A stretch of 64,000 nt of DNA from an uncultured Sphingomonadaceae bacterium (GTDB lineage Bacteria; Pseudomonadota; Alphaproteobacteria; Sphingomonadales; Sphingomonadaceae), in contig CANNCV010000001.1 of assembly GCA_947503245.1 (NCBI GenBank), positions 1,549,501 through 1,613,500 on the forward strand, written 5' to 3'. Both the position numbers and the translations under genes were made by a program. Below, piece by piece: positions 10,162-18,199 of the stretch (position 1 is the stretch's first letter; the number at the start of each line of letters is the position of its first letter). The notes beneath the pieces are model-generated. The model saw nothing but the letters and a program-made list of their open reading frames with translations. It was not told the DNA's origin and ran no database searches.

Positions 10162-11148
10162 ATGAAAATTTTGTCTAATAACATATCATTGCTTATAGCG
10201 GCTTTCGCCCTGAGCACATCGCACTCGGCTGCTATTGCTGCATTGCCTTCTGCTGGCGACACAATATCTGCAGAAGAAGCTGCGCAACAACAAGCATATG
10301 TTGATACGATTGTCGCGATTTCAGAGGAGATTGAGAAGCAGACTGGTGATGTTAAAGTACCAGAGGCCAATGTTACGCTTTCGCTTAAAGAAGACTATTA
10401 TTTTCTCGATGCTGATGATGCGCGGCGTGTTCTGGTTGATGCATGGGGCAATCCTCCGCAAAGTGTGACCAACGTTTTGGGCATGGTGTTCCCTGCTGAC
10501 CGCAGTTTTGCTGATGACGGTTGGGGCGCAGTTTTAAGCTTTGAAAATTCCGGATATGTTTCTGACGAAGATGCTCGTGACATTGATTATCAGTCACTTA
10601 TGGAGTCCATGAAGGAACAAGAAGGACCAGCAAACGAACGACGTGCAGAGCTTGGTTATCCTTCGCAGCGGATGAACGGCTGGGCAGAGAATCCAAGTTA
10701 TGACTCCAAATTGCACAAATTGATTTGGGCCACTGATTTCAAAGTCGGAAATGCTGACGTCAATACCTTAAATTATGATGTCCGTCTTCTCGGCCGTTAT
10801 GGTGTCTTGTCTGTAAACATGGTGTCTTCCATGTCTGAGCTTGAGGAAGTGCATAATGCTGCAACTCTGTTGGGCAGTGCGATCGCCTTCGATGACGGGT
10901 CGCGATATTCTGACTTCAACGCAGCAACCGATAAAGTTGCAGATTATGGCGTTGCGGGATTGCTTGCTGCCGGTGTCGGCGCCGCAGCGCTCAAGAAAAC
11001 TGGTCTTTTGGCAGGCTTGTTAATCTTCCTCAAAAAAGCGTTCATACCTATCATCATAGGGATTGGTGCAATTTTCACATTCCTCCGCAATCGCCTTTTC
11101 GGGCGTAAAGAGGAAGAATATGAAGAAGAATATTACGATTCTGAATAG
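10162..11148 (+). CDS. DUF2167 domain-containing membrane protein
   Basis: 328 residues from the ATG at 10162, chosen because a G-rich Shine-Dalgarno lies 5 bases before it; a TTG at 10144 is the only longer option. An N-terminal signal peptide (MKILSNNISLLIAAFALSTS) is followed by the DUF2167 region (about 75-250), including LDADDARRVLVDAWGNPP, GMVFPADRSF and DDGWGAVLSF. Two hydrophobic segments follow at about 265-310, then a charged tail rich in Glu/Tyr. The topology suggests a periplasmic domain anchored at the C-terminus. Function of the family is unknown. It converges on ychF, 24 bases away. Confidence 0.8.
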   Translation: MKILSNNISLLIAAFALSTSHSAAIAALPSAGDTISAEEAAQQQAYVDTIVAISEEIEKQTGDVKVPEANVTLSLKEDYYFLDADDARRVLVDAWGNPPQSVTNVLGMVFPADRSFADDGWGAVLSFENSGYVSDEDARDIDYQSLMESMKEQEGPANERRAELGYPSQRMNGWAENPSYDSKLHKLIWATDFKVGNADVNTLNYDVRLLGRYGVLSVNMVSSMSELEEVHNAATLLGSAIAFDDGSRYSDFNAATDKVADYGVAGLLAAGVGAAALKKTGLLAGLLIFLKKAFIPIIIGIGAIFTFLRNRLFGRKEEEYEEEYYDSE

Positions 11149-11172
11149 TTTTTGGTCGGTGACATCCTGCTG

Positions 11173-12273
11173 TTAAACGTTAAATTTAAACAGCATGATG
11201 TCACCATCGCTGACAACATATTCTTTGCCTTCTTGCCGTAATTTGCCTGCATCGCGGGCACCGCTTTCGCCATTAAGCGCGACATAATCATCATAGGCGA
11301 TTGTTTCGGCACGAATAAAACCGCGCTCAAAATCACTATGGATTTCACCAGCCGCTTGCGGGGCTTTTGCATCGCGTTCAACGGTCCATGCTCGGGTTTC
11401 TTTGGGGCCAGCGGTGAAGAATGTTTGCAGGTTCAGCAAGGCATAGCCAGCACGGATGACCCGTGCCAGGCCGGTTTCTTTCAGGCCCATTTCTTCCAGG
11501 AACATCTGCTTTTCATCGGGTTCCATACCGACCAGTTCAGACTCGATTGCTGCTGACACAATAACCGCCTGAGCGCCCTCAGCCTGTGCGCGTTCGAAAA
11601 CTGTCGCGCTATATTCATTGCCCGCTTCTGCGCTGCCCTCATCAACATTACAAACATAAAGAACAGGTTTTGAGGTTAGTAGCTGTGCCTGAGCCAGCAT
11701 CTTTTCTTCTTCTTCATTCGCAGGTTCGGTGAGCCGCGCCGGCTTACCATCACGCAGTAAATCCAGCGCCTTGGCCAAAACGGAAGCACTTGCTTTTGCA
11801 TCCTTGTCACCAGCATTGGCACGCTTTTGTAAGGCGGGAACACGCTTTTCCAGACTTTCCATATCCGCAAGCAGTAACTCGGTTTCGACAACCTCTGCAT
11901 CGGCAATCGGGTCGACATGGTTGGAAACATGCTGAATATCATCATCAACAAAACAGCGCAGCACATGGACAATGGCGTCAACCTCACGAATATTGCCCAG
12001 AAACTGGTTGCCCAATCCTTCTCCCTGGCTCGCGCCTTTCACCAATCCAGCAATGTCCACAAAGGTCAATTGCGTTGCGATAACCTTGGCGCTGCCAGCA
12101 ATTTTGGAGATAGTGTCGAGCCGCGTATCGGGCACGGCCACAATGCCTTCATTCGGTTCAATCGTGCAAAAGGGATAATTGGCCGCTTGCGCTGCCTGTG
12201 TCTCTGTAAGAGCGTTGAAAAGGGTCGATTTGCCAACATTGGGCAGACCGACAATACCGCATTTAAAACCCAT
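11173..12273 (-). CDS. ychF: redox-regulated ATPase/GTPase YchF (Obg family)
   Basis: 366 residues, normal YchF length. The G1 loop GLPNVGKSTLFNALT is at residues 8-22, G3 DIAGLVKGA with the family's PNEGIV block before it, and an unusual G4 (NVDE at about 213) as expected for YchF, which prefers ATP over GTP. A helical domain and the C-terminal TGS-like domain (TFFTAGPKETRAWTV onward, ending DIMLFKFNV) complete it. YchF binds ribosomes and is linked to oxidative-stress control. It is downstream of pth and rplY on the same strand, a common arrangement. Confidence 0.96.
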   Translation of the reverse strand: MGFKCGIVGLPNVGKSTLFNALTETQAAQAANYPFCTIEPNEGIVAVPDTRLDTISKIAGSAKVIATQLTFVDIAGLVKGASQGEGLGNQFLGNIREVDAIVHVLRCFVDDDIQHVSNHVDPIADAEVVETELLLADMESLEKRVPALQKRANAGDKDAKASASVLAKALDLLRDGKPARLTEPANEEEEKMLAQAQLLTSKPVLYVCNVDEGSAEAGNEYSATVFERAQAEGAQAVIVSAAIESELVGMEPDEKQMFLEEMGLKETGLARVIRAGYALLNLQTFFTAGPKETRAWTVERDAKAPQAAGEIHSDFERGFIRAETIAYDDYVALNGESGARDAGKLRQEGKEYVVSDGDIMLFKFNV

Positions 12274-12471
12274 GGATAATTGCCTTCATAAATCTGTTGG
12301 CGACGCTTTGGCCGGTCATCTGCCAAAGGTCAACTGTTGTGAACGGCTTTGATCCACGGGCCGAAAGCTGAACCACCAAGCCAGACGACCTGCATATCAG
12401 CGGCGATAGACCTTGTGCATATATGGTGCTTCCACTTCATTGACTGCATATTTTGATTATCGCTCAACATA

Positions 12472-13041
12472 TCATTCTTGCTGGCGCAGCGCCACATCGC
12501 TCATAAAACGGGCATTGTCGTTTTCCGCCAGCCAATGGGCCTCAGCGGCCATAGCGCCCAGCATATCGGCAAGCGGATCCATCTCATGCTTTTTATAATT
12601 GCCCAAAACATGGCCATTGACGCGTGCTTTGCTGCCCGGATGGCCGATACCGATGCGCACCCGGCGAAAGTCCGCGCCGATATGCGTGTCCGTTGAACGC
12701 AGGCCATTATGCCCCGCGGTGCCGCCGCCTTGTTTTACCTTCACTTTGAAGGGTGCAAGGTCCAGCTCATCGTGAAAGACTGTTACGTCTTGCGGCTCCA
12801 GCTTGTAAAAGCGCATGGCTTCACCAATGGCTTCACCAGAGCGGTTCATAAATGTGGCGGGTTTAAGCAAGAGAAGTTTCTCGCTACCAATGCGTCCTTC
12901 AATTGCCCAACCGCGAAACTTTTGTTTGGGCGCGGCAAAGCCATGCACTTCAGCAATAGCGTCCAACACCATGAAGCCAACATTGTGGCGTTGCATTGCA
13001 AATTCTGCGCCGGGGTTACCCAGGCCAGCCCATAATTGCAT
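12472..13041 (-). CDS. pth: peptidyl-tRNA hydrolase
   Basis: 189 residues from the ATG at 13041, chosen because GGAG lies 9 bases upstream; an ATG at 13056 would add five residues. Motifs of bacterial Pth are clear: GLGNPGAEFAMQRHNVGF with the catalytic His in RHN, KPATFMNRSG, FHDELDLAPFKVKVKQGGGTAGHNGLRS and RVRIGIGHPG. It cleaves peptidyl-tRNA released from stalled ribosomes. It is between rplY (upstream, 172 bases) and ychF (downstream, 198 bases) on the same strand. Confidence 0.95.
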   Translation of the reverse strand: MQLWAGLGNPGAEFAMQRHNVGFMVLDAIAEVHGFAAPKQKFRGWAIEGRIGSEKLLLLKPATFMNRSGEAIGEAMRFYKLEPQDVTVFHDELDLAPFKVKVKQGGGTAGHNGLRSTDTHIGADFRRVRIGIGHPGSKARVNGHVLGNYKKHEMDPLADMLGAMAAEAHWLAENDNARFMSDVALRQQE

Positions 13042-13213
13042 CGCATCATTCTCCATTTTATTGGCAGGTCATATCGTGGACGATAGACACAAAAAACCGC
13101 TAGTTCCAAGTGCGGTGAATAACAATGCCATTCATAAAATGGTCTGTTATTCGGCGCACCCGAATACTAACGGTATTTTTGTGTTAGAGGCAATTAAAGC
13201 CTGCTGAAACAGA

Positions 13214-13870
13214 TTAGCTATTGCCGTCTGTTGCTTCGCCGCCTTCAGCTGCTTCTTCACCTTCACCGGCTTCGGCACTGGCTTCACCGTCAGCACGTTT
13301 CAGCGCGGATGGAGCAACAACCGTAGCAATGGTGTAGTCGCGATCGGTAATGGCCGATTCGCTACCTTCAGGCAGTTTGACCGAAGAAATGTGGATTGAG
13401 TCGCCAACATCAAGGCCGGTAACATCAATTTCAATTTCATCAGGAATACGTGAGGCATCGCAAACCAATTCCAGCTCGTGACGGACAACATTGAGAACGC
13501 CGCCACGCTTCAGGCCAGGTGATGCTTCTTCGTTGACAAAGATCACTGGAACAGAAACGTCCACAGTCGCATCTTTCGACAGACGCAGGAAATCAACATG
13601 GAGAGGGCGATCGGTAACCGGATGAAAAGCAACATCTTTTGGCAGGGTGCGTACGGCTTTGCCGTCAATTTCGACCATGATCAAAGAGTTCATGAAATGG
13701 CCGGTTCCAAGCAATTTGTTCAGTTCACGCTCTTCCACATGGAGGAGGGCGGGGTCTTCTTTATTGCCATAAATTACGGCGGGTACTCGGCCTTCACGAC
13801 GCAGCGCACGAGAGGCTCCCTTGCCTGCTTTCTCGCGCTGCTCGGCCGACAGGGTAAGCTGATCGCTCAT
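13214..13870 (-). CDS. rplY: 50S ribosomal protein L25/general stress protein Ctc
   Basis: 218 residues, the long (Ctc-type) L25: an N-terminal 5S rRNA-binding domain ([24 protein letters not shown]) and a C-terminal beta domain ([17 protein letters not shown], then [18 protein letters not shown]). The last ~30 residues are an acidic Ala/Glu/Gly-rich tail. It binds 5S rRNA in the large subunit. First of the rplY-pth-ychF set. Confidence 0.95.
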   Translation of the reverse strand: MSDQLTLSAEQREKAGKGASRALRREGRVPAVIYGNKEDPALLHVEERELNKLLGTGHFMNSLIMVEIDGKAVRTLPKDVAFHPVTDRPLHVDFLRLSKDATVDVSVPVIFVNEEASPGLKRGGVLNVVRHELELVCDASRIPDEIEIDVTGLDVGDSIHISSVKLPEGSESAITDRDYTIATVVAPSALKRADGEASAEAGEGEEAAEGGEATDGNS

Positions 13871-14024
13871 TATACTGTCTCCAAAAAATTACTTATGTTG
13901 GTCCATGCTCTGCTTCGCCTCCAGGGTGACCAAAGCCGCAGGGATGAGCGCGGTTACGGCAAAGCGTGGCATTTGGCAAGGAAAGAGTGCATATCATGGC
14001 ATCGCAGCGCGTGATGATGCGATA

Positions 14025-14924
14025 TTATTGCAGCCTTGTGATTGTATATCCGCTCTCGCTCAACATTTGCTGCACACTGTCTTGGCCGGCCAGATGAGCG
14101 GCGCCAACGGCAATGAAAGGGGTTTGCCCTTTGTCCATAATGGCGATGATCTTTGCGTGCCAATCACGGTTGCGATCCGTCAACAGGGATTGGCGGACAT
14201 CTTTTGTATGCATCAGGCCACTCTTGGCGCTTAGTGCAAGCTCAGCAACATTGCCTGTCAACCAGTTGGCCAATAGCTTGCGATAGGCGACTTTGGCGTT
14301 CTGCGCTTCGGCGATGACGGATTCCAGCATGGCCTTTTGCGCCTCTGGTGCCAAACGATCGAAATAGCCAAATTGAATGGCCGCGGTTTCCAGAGCAATA
14401 ATTGGCTTATTGGCGGAGCGGGCCTTGCCACCCAATATTTTCTCGACACCATATTTGCCATTTACGCGCAAACCTTGTGTCGCCATGCTGGCCAAGGCAA
14501 GCGCGGCGGCCCAGTCTTCGCGATTGGCAAAGATACCATCTTCCCACCCGCCAGCCTTTTGCAAAGCGGTTAACTCATCATGCAAATCTGGGTCTATTCT
14601 TTGTCGCACTGGGCCAAGGCCATTGGTATTGCCCAATTGCTGCAAGGCCACGCCAATGGCGGTGCCTTCAACTTTAGCGTCAATCTCCATCACCAAAATA
14701 TCTGCAGTGTCAAAGTGGTTGGCTATTTCAGGGCCATACCACATAATATCCGCGGGTAATGCATGGATAGTGCCAAACAGATAAGCCTTTTTCCCATCTT
14801 TGCTGACTTGCCATAGGGCAGGCTCTTGCTTGCTCGGCATATCCGCCCAATCGTCCGTAACGGGGGATGGGCCGGAGCAAGCTGCCAAAGCTGCTATCAT
14901 AAAAAGGATGAGAAAATGCCGCAT
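14025..14924 (-). CDS. TraB/GumN family lipoprotein
   Basis: 299 residues from the ATG at 14924; the nine bases upstream to a TTG at 14933 are unlikely to be coding. A lipoprotein signal peptide ends in the lipobox LAAC. The TraB/GumN (Tiki-like) fold is shown by the paired motifs YLFGTIHALP near residue 48 and FIAVGAAHLAGQDSVQQML near the C-terminus, plus repeated Glu/His positions between them. Tiki relatives are metal-dependent proteases, but activity of bacterial GumN-like proteins is mostly unproven. It is a paralogue of the next gene upstream (15016-15930) and the two are separated by a strong terminator, so they are probably transcribed separately. Confidence 0.85.
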   Translation of the reverse strand: MRHFLILFMIAALAACSGPSPVTDDWADMPSKQEPALWQVSKDGKKAYLFGTIHALPADIMWYGPEIANHFDTADILVMEIDAKVEGTAIGVALQQLGNTNGLGPVRQRIDPDLHDELTALQKAGGWEDGIFANREDWAAALALASMATQGLRVNGKYGVEKILGGKARSANKPIIALETAAIQFGYFDRLAPEAQKAMLESVIAEAQNAKVAYRKLLANWLTGNVAELALSAKSGLMHTKDVRQSLLTDRNRDWHAKIIAIMDKGQTPFIAVGAAHLAGQDSVQQMLSESGYTITRLQ

Positions 14925-14960
14925 AGGCCCCAATTGTCTACAGAGCCGCTAATTTGCAAG

Positions 14961-14992
14961 AAAAAAGGCCGGATAGTCTGACTATCCGGCCT
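14961..14992 (-). terminator. rho-independent terminator after the upstream TraB/GumN gene
   Basis: A perfect 12-bp stem, 14966-14977 with 14981-14992, has a 3-base loop. On the minus strand it is followed by a run of Ts (the A-run at 14961-14966), as expected for termination of the gene at 15016-15930. Confidence 0.9.
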
Positions 14993-15015
14993 GTAAAAGC
15001 ATCTATTACGCGATA

Positions 15016-15930
15016 TCAATATTCTATGCGGGTTACCTTCAGGTCATTTGCGCTCAACATTGCCTGAACGCTATCTTTCCCAGCCAAATGGCCAGCACCG
15101 ACAGCAATGAAGACCGTACCTGGCTTGTCCATGCGGGTTTTGATCCACTCCACCCAATTGGCATTACGTTTGGTTAACAAAGTGTCATAGAGAATCTGGT
15201 CGGTAAAACCTGCGCTCATAAACTCACCTAACTTTTCGACATTGGCCTCGCCCCAGAGATCAACCATGGTGTCAATTTGGCTTGTTACCTCATCAACGGA
15301 TGCTGCTGTGGCAATAAGATATTCGACCTGGCTTTTTTCAGGTAATCCATCAAAGTAGCCAAGCTGTTGCTCAACTGTTTCCAATTGTCCGATTGTTTTG
15401 CCAGCTGCTTTAGATTCTTTTGTTAGTACTTTTTCGGCGCCGCTATTGACGTCATAGCCGGCTTTTAAAAGCGGCAAGATACCGAGATTTATTCCGGCAA
15501 ACCAGGGCTCGAATTGATCAAAAGCATTGCCGGGCAAACCCAGAGAGGTCATGGCATTGTCATAAATGCCCTGTTGCTCCAAATCCAGTTTGTTACGCAA
15601 TGGGTTTTCGCTATCAATTGCCAACGAGAAAACCAGTTTCTGCATTTCGGTCTGATCCGGCTCAATGACTTCCAAAATCAGCTCGTCAGAACTGTCAAAG
15701 GCGTCTTTCACAGCCTCATCAAACCAGCTTAAACCCGGTTTCAGAACATGAACGGTGCCGAACAGATATATTGTGGTGTCTTCGTCTTTTAGCACCCATA
15801 ATGCTGGATCAATATCGACTGTCTCAGTCGCTGGCGCTGATGTCTCTGTTTGTTGAGCCATGGCAGGGCTGATATTGGTGATGGTCAGACTAAGAGCAAA
15901 CAGAGAAGCGCCAAAAAGTGATTTTGTCAT
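15016..15930 (-). CDS. TraB/GumN family exported protein
   Basis: 304 residues from the ATG at 15930, chosen for AAGGA 7 bases upstream; an ATG at 15945 lies on top of that signal. A cleavable signal peptide ends near AMAQQ. The family motifs are YLFGTVHVLKPG and FIAVGAGHLAGKDSVQAML. Unlike its paralogue downstream it lacks a lipobox, so one copy should be soluble in the periplasm and the other anchored. Its C-terminus and the paralogue's end in closely similar residues, consistent with tandem duplication. Confidence 0.87.
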   Translation of the reverse strand: MTKSLFGASLFALSLTITNISPAMAQQTETSAPATETVDIDPALWVLKDEDTTIYLFGTVHVLKPGLSWFDEAVKDAFDSSDELILEVIEPDQTEMQKLVFSLAIDSENPLRNKLDLEQQGIYDNAMTSLGLPGNAFDQFEPWFAGINLGILPLLKAGYDVNSGAEKVLTKESKAAGKTIGQLETVEQQLGYFDGLPEKSQVEYLIATAASVDEVTSQIDTMVDLWGEANVEKLGEFMSAGFTDQILYDTLLTKRNANWVEWIKTRMDKPGTVFIAVGAGHLAGKDSVQAMLSANDLKVTRIEY

Positions 15931-16059
15931 AGTGTTTTCCTTCATTTGATGGAGAATAGCCCGCTAACTATTAACGATTACAGAATTTGGTGATGCATGA
16001 TCCGAACTTTATATGTTTGGCTGATTTGCGAAATTATGCTGGATGCTTATGCAATATCA

Positions 16060-16272
16060 TTAATCGCTTTCAGGTGATTGAAATTCATCATCAAAAATAT
16101 CTTCGATAGATTGCCCAAAAAGGCGTCCAATCTTAAATGCCAGTGGTAAAGAAGGGTCATATTTTCCCGTTTCGATTGCATTTACAGCTTGGCGAGAGAC
16201 ATTCAGATGGTCGGCCAGATCGGCCTGACTCCAGTCTCTTTCGGCCCGCAAAACTTTCAACCTGTTTTTCAT
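16060..16272 (-). CDS. small XRE-family HTH transcriptional regulator
   Basis: 70 residues, nearly all a single helix-turn-helix of the HTH_3/XRE type: LRAERDWSQADLADHLNVSRQAVNAIETGKYDPSL, then a third-helix region and an acidic tail (EDIFDDEFQSPESD). This compact form is a known class often encoded next to small membrane proteins. Its start overlaps the stop of the upstream membrane-protein gene (TAATG). Two palindromes upstream of the transcription unit are candidate binding sites, suggesting autoregulation. Confidence 0.9.
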   Translation of the reverse strand: MKNRLKVLRAERDWSQADLADHLNVSRQAVNAIETGKYDPSLPLAFKIGRLFGQSIEDIFDDEFQSPESD

Positions 16273-16718
16273 TATTTAAGGCCTTTACGCTGAAAGTAGA
16301 AAAAGCTGATAGCCCAACTCATCAAGGTGATGCCGACCAAGTCGTTTGCTTGAATCTCACGAAGTCCAATAAGCTCCAGTAGAAAATCCAGTTTACCGAT
16401 AAGGCTGAAAAAGACCATTGTTGCCAAGGCAACCAAGGCAGCATTTGCCATGAGCTGGAAAGAATAGTCTTCCGCACAGTGCCGGTCTACATTAGAACCA
16501 AGAGCGACCAGATAGCTGATCACTGGTACTGCCAAAATCAAGATGACTGCGCTTGTAAGCGGGTTCGCAATGGCTGAGAGAGGTTTGACCTCACCAAAGC
16601 TGTTGTCTGCGAGCATGGCTGCGCCGCCTAGCAGCATAATAACAAATATAAAGTTCATGACATGAATAGTATTTTTGCCATAAAATAAACCGGCAAATGA
16701 TTTTGATCGATTAGACAT
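16272..16718 (-). CDS. four-TM membrane protein coupled to XRE regulator
   Basis: 148 residues with four predicted membrane segments (about residues 17-37, 48-70, 85-108 and 122-142) and a short basic N-terminus. I do not recognise a named family with confidence; membrane proteins of this size often sit directly before small XRE regulators. It is 24 bases downstream of a 54-residue single-TM protein and shares one base with the regulator, so the three probably form one operon. Confidence 0.75.
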   Translation of the reverse strand: MSNRSKSFAGLFYGKNTIHVMNFIFVIMLLGGAAMLADNSFGEVKPLSAIANPLTSAVILILAVPVISYLVALGSNVDRHCAEDYSFQLMANAALVALATMVFFSLIGKLDFLLELIGLREIQANDLVGITLMSWAISFFYFQRKGLK

Positions 16719-16742
16719 TATTCTTCCTTACTCGATAATGGA

Positions 16743-16907
16743 TTAGCCTATTGCGCCGACAATGATTTCAAGGGTTTCTAGCCCGCGGTCATACCATTGC
16801 AGCATTGCTTCATTGGTTTTCTTTGCCATGGCGAGCAGCAGAATAGTGCCGAACGCAATCCACGCCATTTTCCGGTCTTGCTCGCTGATCTTACAAGTTT
16901 TGCTCAT
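16743..16907 (-). CDS. small single-TM protein (54 aa)
   Basis: A 54-codon frame begins MSKTCKISEQDRKMAWIAFG and contains one hydrophobic stretch (AWIAFGTILLLAMA) followed by a charged, amphipathic C-terminus ending VGAIG. AAGGGG lies 7 bases before the ATG, and the spacing to the next gene is 24 bases, so the frame is probably real. It is the first gene of the XRE module. Function unknown. Confidence 0.65.
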   Translation of the reverse strand: MSKTCKISEQDRKMAWIAFGTILLLAMAKKTNEAMLQWYDRGLETLEIIVGAIG

Positions 16908-16937
16908 GATAATACCCCTTCAAATGTCGTCTTACAA

Positions 16938-16990
16938 TGACACTATGTCATGCTTCCCTTACTTTATGATATGATTCGCTGACAATGTCA
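16938..16990. promoter_or_regulatory. two palindromic candidate operators (TGACA-N-TGTCA)
   Basis: ATGACA-CTA-TGTCAT (16937-16951) and TGACA-A-TGTCA (16980-16990) are perfect inverted repeats with the same half-site, centres 41 bp apart (about four helical turns). They lie just upstream of the XRE operon start at 16907. The likely ligand is the encoded XRE regulator; this is inferred from position and symmetry. Confidence 0.55.
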
Positions 16991-17257
16991 ACAACGCATT
17001 ACATTTAGTCTATTGTGCATTACCAAATATCAGGTTTGGATAGCAAAAATGCACGCTTTTCCGCACTTTTATGCTTGTGCTGCCATATGGCTTAAGCTGT
17101 ATCGATTGTTGCCGGGCAGGTGGGAAAGCGGGCGGCAGATAAAGTTTACACAGCGAATCTGTCCTATTTGTCGCTATCGATTCTTGACCCTTGCACGCCA
17201 ATCCGCCAAAGCCGCGCATAATCCTATTATTTGTGCAATTGCGAAAGATAGACCGAC
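16991..17257. other. intergenic region upstream of glyQ
   Basis: 267 bases between the operator region and glyQ. Frames on both strands are open here but lack convincing starts, ribosome-binding sites or family features. No T-box-like leader or transcription terminator was seen. Confidence 0.4.
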
Positions 17258-18199
17258 TTGTCCAATCTGATACCTTCTGCCCCTGTTGCCGATAGCAAAC
17301 CGCTCAGCTTTCAGGATATGATCCTGACACTGCATAATTTCTGGGCCAAGCGAGGCTGCATCATCTTGCAACCCTATGATATTGAAATGGGCGCAGGCAC
17401 TTTCCACACCGCAACGACTTTGCGCGCGCTCGGCCCTGAGCCATGGAATGCGGCCTTTGTTCAGCCATGCCGCCGCCCGACAGATGGCCGCTATGGTGAA
17501 AACCCGATGCGGCTTCAGCATTATTATCAATATCAGGTGATCCTTAAACCTTCACCCCCTGACATTCAGCAGCTTTATCTTGATAGCCTGTCTGTCATTG
17601 GTATTGATCCGCTGTTGCATGATATCCGCTTTGTTGAGGATGATTGGGAAAGCCCAACCTTAGGCGCATGGGGCTTAGGCTGGGAAGTCTGGTGTGACGG
17701 CATGGAGGTGACGCAGTTCACTTATTTTCAGCAAATGGGCGGCTTTGATTGTAAGCCTGTCGCTGGCGAACTTACCTATGGGTTGGAGCGGTTGGCCATG
17801 TATATTCAGGGCGTTGATAGCGTCTATGATCTGGATTTTAACGGCCTACCAAAAGAGCAGGGCGGCTTTAGCTATGGCGATGTTTTTCTGGAAAATGAAA
17901 AGCAGATGAGCGCATGGAATTTCGAGGTTGCGGATACAGCGGCTTTGTTTGACCTGTTTACCAAAGCGACTGCGGAATGTGAAAACTGCCTGAGCAACAG
18001 CTTGCCGCTGCCTGCTTATGAGCAGGCAATTAAGGCGAGCCATATCTTTAACCTGTTGCAAGCACGCGGCGTCATAAGTGTGCAAGAGCGCGCCAAATAT
18101 ATGGGCCAGGTGCGTGATCTGGCACGCGGCGCCTGTGAAGCGCATATGGCGAAGGAAAAAGACCGCTGGGCTGAGCAATATCCGGAGTGGTCCGCATGA
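17258..18199 (+). CDS. glyQ: glycyl-tRNA synthetase alpha subunit
   Basis: 313 residues, class II aminoacyl-tRNA synthetase alpha chain of the bacterial (alpha-beta)2 GlyRS. Hallmarks: [18 protein letters not shown] at the N-terminus, [20 protein letters not shown], the motif 2 region [25 protein letters not shown] and [10 protein letters not shown] with [10 protein letters not shown] (motif 3). The start is a TTG at 17258; no ATG lies between it and the conserved region, and a purine-rich stretch precedes it. It forms an operon with glyS, overlapping by four bases. Confidence 0.95.
   Translation: MSNLIPSAPVADSKPLSFQDMILTLHNFWAKRGCIILQPYDIEMGAGTFHTATTLRALGPEPWNAAFVQPCRRPTDGRYGENPMRLQHYYQYQVILKPSPPDIQQLYLDSLSVIGIDPLLHDIRFVEDDWESPTLGAWGLGWEVWCDGMEVTQFTYFQQMGGFDCKPVAGELTYGLERLAMYIQGVDSVYDLDFNGLPKEQGGFSYGDVFLENEKQMSAWNFEVADTAALFDLFTKATAECENCLSNSLPLPAYEQAIKASHIFNLLQARGVISVQERAKYMGQVRDLARGACEAHMAKEKDRWAEQYPEWSA

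Noticed and set aside
17200-17257. T-box leader for glyQS
   Set aside because: No specifier loop or T-box sequence; such leaders are mostly in Firmicutes.
17013-17270. Plus-strand 85-codon frame (GTG start) before glyQ
   Set aside because: No ribosome-binding site, no recognisable family and overlaps the glyQ start; composition does not look coding.
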